From positions 4,898,001 through 4,962,000 of the forward strand of contig CP018627.1 in NCBI GenBank assembly GCA_002021875.1: a DNA stretch of 64,000 bases, given 5' to 3'. A program made the translations under genes and the position numbers. The first letter of the stretch is position 1. Every line of letters begins with the position of its first letter. The stretch is from Streptomyces hygroscopicus (GTDB lineage: Bacteria > Actinomycetota > Actinomycetes > Streptomycetales > Streptomycetaceae). Positions 50,414 through 62,000 of the stretch are shown in pieces. The notes under the pieces are model-generated. The model saw nothing but the letters and a program-made list of their open reading frames with translations, was not told where the DNA came from and made no database searches.

Positions 50414-51517
50414 TCATCCGCGCCCGGACGGCCCCCGCCCGCTCGTGGCGACCGGCGGGAGCTGCGCCGGTGAGCCGAAGACGCGCTCTCCGGGCGCCCC
50501 GCCGCGCAGCAGCGCCGCGCCCAGCGGCGTCAGCGTGTGCAGGACGGCGCTGCCCTGGCGCAGGGTGTGCACCAGGCCCGCCTCGCGCAGCACACTGGCG
50601 TGCTGACTGGCCGAGGCCAGCGATACGCCGACCCGGCGGGCGAGTTCACTGGTCGTACAGCCGCCCCTGACCTCCAGCAGCACCGCCGAGCGGGTCTGCC
50701 CGACCAGCTTGCCGAGCGTCCGGGCGGGCCCGGCCCCCGACGCGGATGCCGCCCCGGCCCCGGGCCCCGACGCGAGGGCGGGCCGCTGCCCGGGGCGGAG
50801 CGGCAGGCCGCACGGGGCGTGTTCGACGGGGTAGACCAGTACGGGCGTCAGATCCGGGTTCCGGAACGTCACCGGCGTCCCCCGGCAGAAGAACGACGGC
50901 AGGAGCAGCAACCCCCGCCCGCGCAACCGCAGATCGCGGTCCACCGGATAGTCGACCTCCAGCACGGGCGCCCGCCACCGCATCGTCGCCGGCAGCGAGG
51001 CCAGCAGCCCATCGGCGCCCCCGTCCAGCAGGGCGCGGCCCCGGGCCGCCCGGTCGGCCTCGATCCGGGCCTGTATATGCGCCCAGTACGGCGCGACGGC
51101 GGCCTGATGGTAGGCGCGCAGCGTGCTGATCAGCCGGTCCAGCGGCTTTCGTTCGCCCTCCCCCAGATCCCTTATCCACCCCGGAAGCGCCCGGGCCGCC
51201 GGAAGCCCGGCGAGCTCCGCGTTCAGCCGCTCCCCCGGGATGGCGCGCAGCGCGGACATCGCGGCGTCGCAACCGATTACCCCTTCGGCGGGGGTCAAGA
51301 AGTCCGGGAAATAGCCGCGCGAGGGAATGAGCGGCGCGAGCAGCCGCGCTTCGCCGTTGAGTCGGTTTCGCGCCTCCGAACGCCATTTTCCGTATACGGA
51401 CTCGGCCCGGTTCTCCCGCAGCCGATGGAAACTCAAAACGGTTTCCCAGAGCGCGTCCGGTCGGACCGCCATCCGCAGCCGGGCCAGATCGAGTTCACTG
51501 AAATGAACACGGAGCAC
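50414..51517 (-). CDS. ArsR-type winged-helix regulator with long N-terminal domain
   Basis: A 367-residue protein with the DNA-binding domain at the C-terminus: GPARTLGKLVGQTRSAVLLEVRGGCTTSELARRVGVSLASASQHASVLREAGLVHTLRQGSAVLHTLTPLG. The N-terminal 250 residues (VHFSELDLARLRMAVRPDALWETVLSFHRLRE, then LSALRAIPGERLNAEL and SFFCRGTPVTFRNPD) are typical of large ArsR-like regulators common in Streptomyces. The inducer is unknown. An Ala/Gly/Ser linker separates the two parts. It is transcribed alone, away from the XRE cassette. Confidence 0.82.
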   Translation of the reverse strand: MLRVHFSELDLARLRMAVRPDALWETVLSFHRLRENRAESVYGKWRSEARNRLNGEARLLAPLIPSRGYFPDFLTPAEGVIGCDAAMSALRAIPGERLNAELAGLPAARALPGWIRDLGEGERKPLDRLISTLRAYHQAAVAPYWAHIQARIEADRAARGRALLDGGADGLLASLPATMRWRAPVLEVDYPVDRDLRLRGRGLLLLPSFFCRGTPVTFRNPDLTPVLVYPVEHAPCGLPLRPGQRPALASGPGAGAASASGAGPARTLGKLVGQTRSAVLLEVRGGCTTSELARRVGVSLASASQHASVLREAGLVHTLRQGSAVLHTLTPLGAALLRGGAPGERVFGSPAQLPPVATSGRGPSGRG

Positions 51518-51831
51518 CAGACCCCCACACGTGACATTGCGACCGCCCCCCGATCACCGATGAGTATGCACGCTGGCACGGTCAGTCACCACGCCCTTTT
51601 GGCCAGATGTGAAACGGGGAGCGGCGCGGACGCCGGAAGAGGAAAGCTGTTCTCCAGGAAAACCGGGGGCCGCCGGTAAACACTTCCAGGGGCTGTCCGG
51701 AATTCAACAGGCGGTGCTCAGAGCCAGATTGCTCGTTCCCGTGGGGGGTGACGAGTACGTTACGGCGACTGGGCACTTGTGTTGCCGCACGTAGCCGATG
51801 CGCGCGGCAACAGCTCCCGTGGGGGGAGTGA

Positions 51832-51869
51832 GAGGGGGCGGCACCTCCGCACAAGGTGCCGCCCCCTTT
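51832..51869. terminator. Strong hairpin, left copy of an identical pair
   Basis: A 14-bp perfect stem (AGGGGGCGGCACCT pairing with AGGTGCCGCCCCCT) around CCGCACA, followed by TTT. The same 38 bases occur at 55525-55562. Here it lies between divergent genes with no known upstream transcript. The 562-base gap 51518-52079 also contains a 25/26-base tandem repeat (51891-51941) and no convincing gene. Confidence 0.7.
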
Positions 51870-51890
51870 AAGTTCCGCGGTCGCGATGAC

Positions 51891-51941
51891 GCTGCGCTAT
51901 GCGGGGACATCGGTGAGCTGCGCTATGCGGGGCGTCGGTGA
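51891..51941. repeat. 25-26-bp tandem duplication
   Basis: GCTGCGCTATGCGGGG occurs at 51891 and again at 51917, each followed by a CGGTGA or GTCGGTGA end. Located in the leader region of the XRE gene. Confidence 0.7.
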
Positions 51942-52079
51942 CGGGCGCCCCGCACCCGCGCCGGTCCCGTCGTGTCAAGGAGGCGCGTCGGCCCTCACCG
52001 AAATGGGGGCCGATCAGCCGTACCGGCGGAGCGGGTCGCGGGTACCGTTCTGAGTGTCGGAGTCAGAACGGAGTTCAGC

Positions 52080-53291
52080 ATGCCATACGGCAACGACGAA
52101 CATACCGGCGGAATCGGGCAGCGCATCGCCGAACTGCGCGCCGTCCGTGGCTACTCACTACGACAGCTAGGGCAACGCTCGCACGTCTCCGCGTCCATGC
52201 TCTCGATGATCGAGAAGGGGGACCGGAACGCCAGTGAGGAGATCGTGGCGGCTGTCGCCCGCGCCCTCGACGTAGGCGTCTCCAACCTGCGAGGCCAGCC
52301 CTACCGCCAGCAGCTTCAGCAGGACCGCATCGACCGCATGATCGAGCCTCTCGGCGGGGCCCTAGACAACTGGGACCTCGACCCCGACCCGGCCGCACCC
52401 CCACCGCGCCCGCTCGCTGACCTACGCGCCGACGTGGCGCGCACGATCCAGATGCGCGCCGCAGCCAACCTGGGCGGGCTCGCCGAGAAACTGCCCTCCC
52501 TCATCGCCGAGATCCTTCATGCCATCCACGTCCAGGACGGCCCGGGTCATGCGCGCGAGGAGTTGTACGGCCTCCAGGCCGAGGCGGCGCGCGGCGTTTG
52601 GCGAGTGGCGTACCGGGTCGGAGAGATGCACCTTGCCCGCCTGGCACTGTCACGTATGGCGCAGGCCGCGACCCAATCAGGTGACCCGCGGCAGGCGGCG
52701 GTCGAACGATGGATGCGTGCGCAGACCAGCGTCGAGGGTGGGCGCCCGGGAGTCGATACCGGGCTCCGTCTGGTGAACCAGGCCCTCAAGGAACTGGACG
52801 ACGACGGCTCCTCGGAGACCCGGGCGGTACGCGGGGCGCTGCACTTGAAGGGCTCCATCCTCGCCTCCCGCCAGGGAGACAAGGACGGTTCTGACGCGTG
52901 GCTGGAGGAAGCGCGCGGGATGGCACAAGAGACGGGCGAGACGCGCGTCTACGAGCTGACATTCGGGCCGACGAACGTGGAACTGCACGCGGTTGCTGCG
53001 GCGGCGGACCAGGACAAGCACGGGCTGGCGCTGAAGCGTGCGGCCAAGGTGGAGATCCCGCAGGACTATCCACCGGGCCGGGCCGGGCACTTCTACATCG
53101 ATCTGGCGAGGGCCCAGGTGTGGACCGCCCGCCACGACGAGGCGTTCGAGTCCCTCCTCAAGGCGCGGGAGACGGCGCCGCAGATGACGCGGCATCATCC
53201 GCAGGTGCACGAGACGGCGGCGGCGTTGCGGAGGGCGCGGGCGCGGGTGCCCGATCCGTTGCGCGAGTTCTCCCTGTGGTGCGGCGTGTAG
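52080..53291 (+). CDS. XRE-family regulator with TPR-like C-terminal domain
   Basis: A 403-residue regulator starting at ATG 52080 (GGAG 7 bases upstream). HTH: IGQRIAELRAVRGYSLRQLGQRSHVSASMLSMIEKGDRNAS (residues about 10-55). The remaining 330 residues are helical with repeat-like pairs (ELYGLQAEAARGVWRVAYRVGEMHLARLALSRMAQAA; VRGALHLKGSILASRQGD; GHFYIDLARAQVWTARHDEAFESLLKARETAP), resembling the TPR sensors of actinobacterial XRE regulators that respond to peptides or small ligands. It heads the peptide/methyltransferase cassette. Confidence 0.82.
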   Translation: MPYGNDEHTGGIGQRIAELRAVRGYSLRQLGQRSHVSASMLSMIEKGDRNASEEIVAAVARALDVGVSNLRGQPYRQQLQQDRIDRMIEPLGGALDNWDLDPDPAAPPPRPLADLRADVARTIQMRAAANLGGLAEKLPSLIAEILHAIHVQDGPGHAREELYGLQAEAARGVWRVAYRVGEMHLARLALSRMAQAATQSGDPRQAAVERWMRAQTSVEGGRPGVDTGLRLVNQALKELDDDGSSETRAVRGALHLKGSILASRQGDKDGSDAWLEEARGMAQETGETRVYELTFGPTNVELHAVAAAADQDKHGLALKRAAKVEIPQDYPPGRAGHFYIDLARAQVWTARHDEAFESLLKARETAPQMTRHHPQVHETAAALRRARARVPDPLREFSLWCGV

Positions 53292-53311
53292 CGGGACGAT
53301 CACCCTAAGTC

Positions 53312-53351
53312 AAGGACCCTGGCGTTCACAGTCTGTGGACACCAGGGTCTT
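53312..53351. promoter_or_regulatory. Nested hairpin/palindrome between regulator and cassette genes
   Basis: GACCCTGG (53315-53322) pairs with CCAGGGTC (53342-53349), and the loop holds the perfect palindrome CACAG-T-CTGTG (53327-53337). It lies after the XRE stop and before the next gene, so it may act as an attenuator, terminator or operator. Confidence 0.45.
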
Positions 53352-53404
53352 GCTGCGTAGGCAGCATGTGACGGTCAGAACACAGACCGTGCACGGAGCC
53401 GACC

Positions 53405-54004
53405 ATGACGACGACCAGAAACCTGCCGTGGACACCGCCGAACACCGAGGACATCGAGCCGTTACCGGTGGGCAGATGGTGGGACGCCGTCTCCGCGCCC
53501 ACCGCCGTCGCGAACCGAGCCCTGGAGCTGCTCGGGCGGGACTCGGGCGCCGTCATCCAGGACAACACCTACGGCAAGACCTACTGGCTGATCGGCATCC
53601 GCACCGCCCGTAGCTGGTGCATGCGCCAGATCCGCGTCCTCGCCGAACTCGCCGACGAAAGCACCCTCCTCGGCGTACCACCCGCCGCATGGGGGCCCGA
53701 GCACCAAACGTACTGGCGGATCCCGCTCGGCCCCGACCGCTATCTCACCGACCCCGACCACCTGGCCCCCGCCCTGCGTCAGGCCGTCGAGGACGTACTC
53801 GACCCCGTCCCAGAAGGCCGCCAGCTCTGCTACCGCTGCCAGTTACCCACCGACGAACCCGTCCCCGTAACCATCGAGCACAGCGGCAGCGTCGCCGGCG
53901 CCACCATCTACGCCTGCCCCACCCACGCCCGGGACTACCCGCGCGACGCGGTAACCCAAGCCGCCGCCATGCGCCGAGCCCTCGACCAGGGCAGAACCCG
54001 ATGA
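53405..54004 (+). CDS. Hypothetical protein with C-terminal Cys cluster
   Basis: A 199-residue protein. The N-terminal two thirds ([89 protein letters not shown]) look like a compact globular domain, and the end has [12 protein letters not shown] and [10 protein letters not shown], a possible zinc ribbon with three cysteines and a histidine. No family name was recognised. It begins the polycistronic part of the cassette: its stop overlaps the next gene by ATGA. Its place between regulator and methyltransferase suggests a role tied to the peptide. Confidence 0.68.
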   Translation: MTTTRNLPWTPPNTEDIEPLPVGRWWDAVSAPTAVANRALELLGRDSGAVIQDNTYGKTYWLIGIRTARSWCMRQIRVLAELADESTLLGVPPAAWGPEHQTYWRIPLGPDRYLTDPDHLAPALRQAVEDVLDPVPEGRQLCYRCQLPTDEPVPVTIEHSGSVAGATIYACPTHARDYPRDAVTQAAAMRRALDQGRTR

Positions 54005-54180
54005 CGACCCCCGAGCAGACCACCGACCCCTTCTCCGACGAAGCCTGGCGCGCCGCCATCGAACACGCCGCGGGCTGCCTCGCCTGCCGCACCCCCGGCG
54101 CCGAATGCGAGACCGGCGAGCGGCTGCTCCGCGCCTACGAGGCGGCCACGCGACAAGCCCGGTCAGCGGAAGCCATGTGA
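54001..54180 (+). CDS. Small Cys-containing protein, 59 aa
   Basis: A 59-residue protein translated from an ATGA overlap with the preceding gene, which supports it being real. The sequence is acidic and helical ([42 protein letters not shown]) with three cysteines in a CxxC-x5-C pattern, perhaps binding a metal together with the partner gene product. No known family was recognised. It is followed by a strong terminator, so the peptide and methyltransferase genes downstream may have their own promoter. Confidence 0.65.
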   Translation: MTTPEQTTDPFSDEAWRAAIEHAAGCLACRTPGAECETGERLLRAYEAATRQARSAEAM

Positions 54181-54245
54181 GCCACCGCCGACCGGACTCC
54201 GGACCCGATCGGGGGACCCCGGGCCGGGGTGGAGTCCTCGCACAG

Positions 54246-54279
54246 AAAAGCCCCCCGCCCCGGCCGGGGCGGGCCTTTA
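54246..54279. terminator. GC-rich bidirectional hairpin
   Basis: CCCGCCCCGG (54254-54263) and CCGGGGCGGG (54264-54273) pair directly, with AAAAG before and CTTTA after, a typical terminator shape usable in both directions. It separates the two small Cys protein genes from the peptide gene. Confidence 0.65.
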
Positions 54280-54315
54280 CAGGCGCCCAGGCGCCCGTAC
54301 TCAGGAGGTAGAACT

Positions 54316-54420
54316 GTGACTGTCGAGAACAAGCACAAGGGCGATCCCGCCCCGATCAAGCCGTGGACGCCCCCGCCGCCGCCCCCGCCGGACGGCACAC
54401 CACCCCCGAAAGGGAAGTGA
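54316..54420 (+). CDS. 34-residue proline-rich peptide, candidate modified-peptide precursor
   Basis: GTG 54316 follows a perfect AGGAGG (54303-54308) at 7 bases, the strongest RBS in this cassette. The product starts VTVENKHKGDPAPIKPW and continues with TPPPPPPPDGTPPPKGK: charged ends, a Lys-rich leader-like part with Asp, a single Trp and a run of seven prolines before Asp-Gly. Asp-Gly is the classic site of aspartimide/isoaspartate formation, and the very next gene (6 bases on) encodes an isoaspartate-methyltransferase-like enzyme. This suggests the peptide is that enzyme's substrate, but this is inference. It is too short for normal gene finders. Confidence 0.7.
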   Translation: MTVENKHKGDPAPIKPWTPPPPPPPDGTPPPKGK

Positions 54421-54426
54421 GGGTCC

Positions 54427-55515
54427 ATGACCGAGGACTGGCGACCACGTCACGCGGCACTCATGGAAGCCCTCACCGCGTCCGGCGAACTCACGGACGC
54501 ATGGCGCCCGGCCTTCGACGCCGTTCCACGCCACCACTTCATCCCCGGCGACATCTGGGAGCAGCGGGCCACCTGCGTCCCCGTCACGACGGACGCGGCC
54601 TGGTGGGACCTCGTCCACCGGGATGTGCCGATCGTGACGCAGGTGGACGACGGGCGGAGTGACGGCCCGGGAATCGCGACCTCGTCCAACTCCATGCCCA
54701 CGATGGTGGCGCGCATGCTCACCGCGCTGGAGGTCACCGACGGGCAGCGCGTATTGGAGATCGGCACCGGCAGCGGCTGGAACGCCGCACTGCTCGCCGC
54801 GCGCCTGGGGAGCCAGAACGTCACCACCATCGAGGTCGATCCGGTGCTGGCGGAGAAGGCCGCGAAGGCCATCAAGGAAACCGGATACAGCCCCGGCGTC
54901 GTGTGGGGCGACGGGGCACGGGGGTGGGAGTCCGGGGCGCCGTACGACCGGATCATCGCGACCTGTTCGGTGCGCCGCATCCCTTACACATGGGTACGGC
55001 AGACCAAGCCGGGCGGGCTCATCCTCGCCCCGCTGGCGGGGGACTTCTGGTCCGGGACGCTGGTACGGCTCGACGTGGCCGGTGACGGGGTTGCCACCGG
55101 CCGGTTCATCGGCGGTGCCCGCTTCATGCCGATGCGCTCGGAGCGCCCCGGCCCGGACGTCCCGGTGGACAGCGGAACCGGGCGGCACGGCAGCACCGGC
55201 CCGCTTCCCGCCGACAGCATGACCGGCCTCGGCTTCGCCCTCTACGCGGGCGCGAAACTGCCGGGCGTGGTCATGGCCGACGGAGCACCGGACGGCAGGT
55301 ATCAGATCTGGCTCCACGATCGAAACGGGTCGGCGGCCACGGTCACCCACGAGGAGGTGTGGCAGTACGGCCCACGCCAGTTGTGGGAGGAGGCCACCGC
55401 CGTGCACAGGGCGTACGTGAACGACGGCAGCCCGGACAGCGGCGACTTCGGGCTGACCGTGTCCCCCGGCGGACAGCGGCTCTGGCTCCGCTCACCTGAC
55501 GCGCCCCTCGGCTGA
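54427..55515 (+). CDS. Protein-L-isoaspartate O-methyltransferase-like enzyme, RiPP-associated type
   Basis: A 362-residue AdoMet-dependent methyltransferase of the PIMT/PCMT superfamily. The N-terminal part has LTDAWRPAFDAVPRHHFIPGDIWEQ and PIVTQVDDGRSDGPGIATSSNSMPTMVARML, the PIMT active-site region with its Ser/Thr. Motif I VLEIGTGSGWNAALLA is near residue 112, and APYDRIIATCSVRRIPYTWVRQTKPGGLIL follows. Beyond residue about 215 there is a 150-residue C-terminal extension absent from housekeeping repair enzymes, as in PIMT homologues of lanthipeptide and graspetide clusters. It starts 6 bases after the proline-rich peptide gene. No cyclase or ATP-grasp is adjacent. Confidence 0.8.
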   Translation: MTEDWRPRHAALMEALTASGELTDAWRPAFDAVPRHHFIPGDIWEQRATCVPVTTDAAWWDLVHRDVPIVTQVDDGRSDGPGIATSSNSMPTMVARMLTALEVTDGQRVLEIGTGSGWNAALLAARLGSQNVTTIEVDPVLAEKAAKAIKETGYSPGVVWGDGARGWESGAPYDRIIATCSVRRIPYTWVRQTKPGGLILAPLAGDFWSGTLVRLDVAGDGVATGRFIGGARFMPMRSERPGPDVPVDSGTGRHGSTGPLPADSMTGLGFALYAGAKLPGVVMADGAPDGRYQIWLHDRNGSAATVTHEEVWQYGPRQLWEEATAVHRAYVNDGSPDSGDFGLTVSPGGQRLWLRSPDAPLG

Positions 55516-55524
55516 CGGACGAAT

Positions 55525-55562
55525 GAGGGGGCGGCACCTCCGCACAAGGTGCCGCCCCCTTT
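55525..55562. terminator. Strong hairpin, right copy of an identical pair
   Basis: The same 38 bases as 51832-51869: a 14-bp perfect stem and a short T-run. It lies just after the methyltransferase stop and before the convergent ppdK end, where a terminator for both genes is expected. Confidence 0.85.
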
Positions 55563-55638
55563 GAGATCCGGAGCCGCTGCCGGGGATGAGGGTGGGTGTT
55601 TCCCGGCGCCGGCTCCGGTGGCCTTATCGGCTGGTGGC

Positions 55639-58365
<2,727 letters not shown>

Positions 58366-58509
58366 GGGACTCGATCTCCTCGGCTCGGCTGCCCTGACGG
58401 CGGGGAGCGTACCCAGATCAAAGGCCCCTGAGCAGGTCCACTCCACCGTCATACGGCTGTAACCACCCGCCTGCCACGTGTTCGAAAGTACGGTGCCCGA
58501 TCGAGGCTC

Positions 58510-58528
58510 GCTTGAAGTGCCTTCAAGC
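58510..58528. promoter_or_regulatory. Palindrome upstream of ppdK
   Basis: GCTTGAAG-TGC-CTTCAAGC, a perfect 8-base inverted repeat, lies 145 bases before the ppdK start inside the 419-base gap 58366-58784. A less GC-rich stretch at 58565-58590 (GAATTTCACTATACGTAACC) could hold a promoter. Nothing else clear is seen in the gap. Confidence 0.4.
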
Positions 58529-58784
58529 CTCGAACACACACCCACCCTCCGCCCGTGGTGGACGCTTGGAATTTCACTATACGTAACCGTTGGTTCGAGG
58601 TGTCGAACATCAAGAGGGTGGCACTGAGTGCCACGCATTGGAGAGGTGAGCACAGCGGGGGACCGCCGGATCACCCCTCGATCCCTGCTCATATGAGCGA
58701 CACCCCGATCAGAGTGGCGAGAATCACGCCTTGCCAGAGCCCATTGTCTCGCCTTTTGGATACAACGAGAGGGGTGCTGCTCAG

Positions 58785-58994
58785 ATGAGCGACACGCCGG
58801 GAGGGGCGGCCGAGCCCCCAGCCAGCGCACGGCTCGCGCCGACCGAACTGGCGAGCGGCGCCCGGCGGGTGCTGAGGGGCGGCATGGCGATCGGATCGCG
58901 CCATATTTCGCCACGGCGCGCCCGGCGGGAACGGGAAGCCCTGCTCGCCGCCCGAGGGGGGGCGAGCGGCCGGATCCCCCCTCAGGACGCCTGA
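58785..58994 (+). CDS. Small hypothetical protein, 69 aa
   Basis: ATG 58785 opens a 69-codon frame with GAGAGGGG about 14 bases upstream. The product MSDTPGGAAEPPASARLAPTELASG is followed by a basic part (RRVLRGGMAIGSRHISPRRARREREALLAARGG). It resembles no family I know. An ATGAGCGACAC start-like sequence also occurs at 58693, suggesting local duplication. The gene ends 9 bases before the convergent vWA/TPR gene. It may be spurious. Confidence 0.35.
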   Translation: MSDTPGGAAEPPASARLAPTELASGARRVLRGGMAIGSRHISPRRARREREALLAARGGASGRIPPQDA

Positions 58995-59003
58995 CCGTTC
59001 CCA

Positions 59004-62000
59004 TCAGGACATCTGGTCGTCCTCCGGCCCCCGCAGCCCGGCCAGGGCCTCGCGGGTCTTGACGGTGCAGTTGTGCTCCTCGCCCAGGACGCGCTCGCCG
59101 ATCTCCAGCACGGCCCGCCACTCGGCCTCGGCCTCGTCGAGGCGGCCGAGGCCCTTGAGGGTGGTGCCGAGGTTGTGCCGGGTCCACAGGGTGTTGGCAT
59201 GCTCCGGTCCCAGGACGCGCTGCCTGGCCGTGAGCGTTTCCCGGATCTCCGTCTCGGCCTCCGCGAACCGGCCCATCTTGTTGAGCACATTGCCCAGGCT
59301 GTGCCGGGCGGCCAGGGTGCTCTTGGCCTCGGCTCCCATGGACCGCGTGCGCCCCTCGGCCACCCGGCGGTACAAGGCTTCGGACTCCTCGTAGCGCTTC
59401 TGGTCGCGCAGCAGGGCGGCCAGTTGGACCACGGTCAGCAGGGCGCTCGGGTCGTCCGGCCCCAGCACTCGGGCCTCCCCCTCCATGGTCAGGCGGTACT
59501 CCTGCTCGGCCTCCTCCACGCGCCCGAGGCTCGACAGGGCCCCGGCGCGGCTGTAGCGCTCCACCAGCGTCCCCGGCGCGTCCGGTCCCACAAGGCGGAT
59601 CCGGTCCTGGAGCACCTGGGTGTACGCCTCCAGCGCCTCCTCGTGCCGTCCGGCCATCCCCATGCTGACCGCCAGATGGTGCCGGGTGGTGAGGGCGTTG
59701 GGATGCTCGGCCCCGAGCACGGCGGTCTGCCGTTCCAGAAGGTCGCGGTAGGCCGTCTGCGCCTCGTCGTGCCGCCCCTGATCGTCCAGGACCAGCGCTC
59801 GCGTCCGCAGTGCGGTCAACGACTCGTCGTGCCGCTCCCCGACGGCCGCGAACGTCTCCGCCACCAGCGCGTCGGCCTCGGACTCCGCCTCGGCGTACCG
59901 CCGCAACCCGCGCAGGGCATCGACGCGGTTACGGCGCGCCCGGCGCACCCGCCAGTGGGTGGGGCTCAGGGCCGCCGAGGTCCTGTCGACCAGGTCGTGC
60001 CACAGCGACTCCGCCTCTTCGTAGCGCTGCCCGAGGTCCAGGATGTCGCCGAGCGTGAAGAGCGCCGTCATCAGGGGTGGGTCCACCTCAGACTCCGCCG
60101 ATGCCGCGCAGTCCTCGACCGCCGCCCGCATCTCGGCCTCCGCCTCGTCGAGCCGGTTCTGCCGCCGCAGCGCGGTGGTCAGCCAGGCACGTGCGTTGAC
60201 GGTCTCCTGGTGCGTGGGCCCGTGCAGTTCCCGCGCCATGGACAGCGAGACCCGGATTTCCTCCTCGGCCTCCGCCACCCGCCCGAGGTCCAGCAGCAGG
60301 CGCCCGCGCCTGAAGCGCTTGTCCTGGACATGCGACCGTGAGTCGTCGTCCCGCCGCTCCCACGCCTCGATCAGCGCGCGGCACTCCTCCTCCGCCGCGT
60401 CCGCCCGCCCGGCGTCGCTCAGCAGGTCGACGAGGTAGCCGCGGGCGAAGAGCGTGTAGTCGGCCTCCGCGCCGTGCACCCTCCCCGAGATCGCGACCAC
60501 CGCACGCAGCTCGCGCTCCGCCTCGTCGTGCTCCCCGAGCTTGTTCAGGGTGATCGCCAGATGCCCACGGAGGTTGCGGGATTCGAGGTCGTCCCGGGAT
60601 CTGAGCCCCTCGATCTGCTCCCGCGCCATCTCCCGCAGTTCGGCCACGTGCTCCGGCCACCCGGCGTCGATGAGCTGCTCGGCCACATCGGGCAGGGTCC
60701 GCACTCCCCACCAGCCGGTTTCCTCGTTGCGCTCGTCGGCTTCGGCCAGCATCTTGTCGACGTAGTCACGCACCGACTTCGGCAGCCCGTCGTCCGCCGC
60801 GATCCGCCGCACCACCGCCATCACCGGCGGCTGGACCTGCTCGGAGGTGTAGGAGCGGGGCGGGACGGCGGTGGCCGGTGCCACCGGCTGCCGTTCGGGC
60901 ACCTCCGGCGGCGGCGCCGGATCGTCCGGGCCCTCCTCCAGCAGCCCCAGCCGCTGCAGCAGCTCCGGGGACGCCGCCGCGAACGGGCGGGCCTCCTCGG
61001 CGACGCGGGAGTCCCCGTGGTCGCCGGAGAGCCGGGCGCGGAACTCGGGGCCGCTGCCCTGGCGGTGCAGCAGGAACGCGGTGACCTGCGCCGCCGTCTC
61101 CAGCGCGTCCGACGTCCGGACCGCGTCCAGCAGCAGATCCGCGACCCCCGGGTGGAACTCGTACTCCTCCGCGCCGCCCTCCCGCCTCCGCAGCAGCCCG
61201 CCCAGGAACACCTCGGCCAGCTGCGCCGGGTGGAACCGCTCCCCGCGCCCCGCGCCCGCCTGGTGGATCAGCCGCATCACCGGCAGCGTCAGCGGATGGA
61301 CGGTGGCCAGCGCCCCGGCCAGCCGCTGGGCCTCGGGCGAGGCGGCGCCCCTGAAGCGGCGCAGCCGCTCCTCGGCCGTCGGCTCGGGGACATGGGCCGT
61401 GGCCCGCGCGGCCACGGGCTTCTCCGCGCCGTCGAGCAGCATCACCGGCAGCGGCGCGCCGCTGCCGCCCGTACCGGTGAGCGCCGCCCAGGCGCCCAGC
61501 TCGCCCTCGGCCAGCTCCAGCACGGGCACGGGCGTCTTGCCGTCGTACGACACCAGGCCGCGCGGCAGCACCGGATGGCGCACGGACAGCGCGCGGCCCG
61601 GGCTGCCCTCCCGGCCGCCGGCGTCGACCAGCAGCCGCTGCGTGGGCATTCCGCGCTCCGGCCACATCCGCGCGGGCAGCGGCTGGAGGACCGCCACCGG
61701 CGAGTGGCGGGCCCAGCGGCGCAGCAGCCGCGGAATCGCGCCGCCGCGCCACCCCGGGCCCACCCCGTCCGAGAGGACCAGCATCACGGTGCGGCCGGAG
61801 GTGTCGGTGAGCTGGCGCGCGGTGCGGCGCGGGGCGCCGGGGGCGTACGGGCGCGCCCTGAGCACCGGTGCGGCGTCCTGGGCGCTGTCCAGGCCCTGGG
61901 CGCTGTCCAGGCCGTAGGTCCGTACGGAGCGGAAGGCGCCCTGCCGCTCCAGCAGTCCGCGCACCTCGGCGGCGAGCTGCTGCCACAGGACCATCGACGG

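Noticed and set aside
51704..51910. 68-codon minus-strand frame in the gap before the XRE gene
   Set aside because: It runs through the hairpin and the tandem duplication and has no RBS; the coding character is not convincing.
58366..59187. N-terminal extension of ppdK of about 270 codons
   Set aside because: The open frame continues upstream but without PPDK similarity; GTG 58365 with GAGGAG gives the normal family length.
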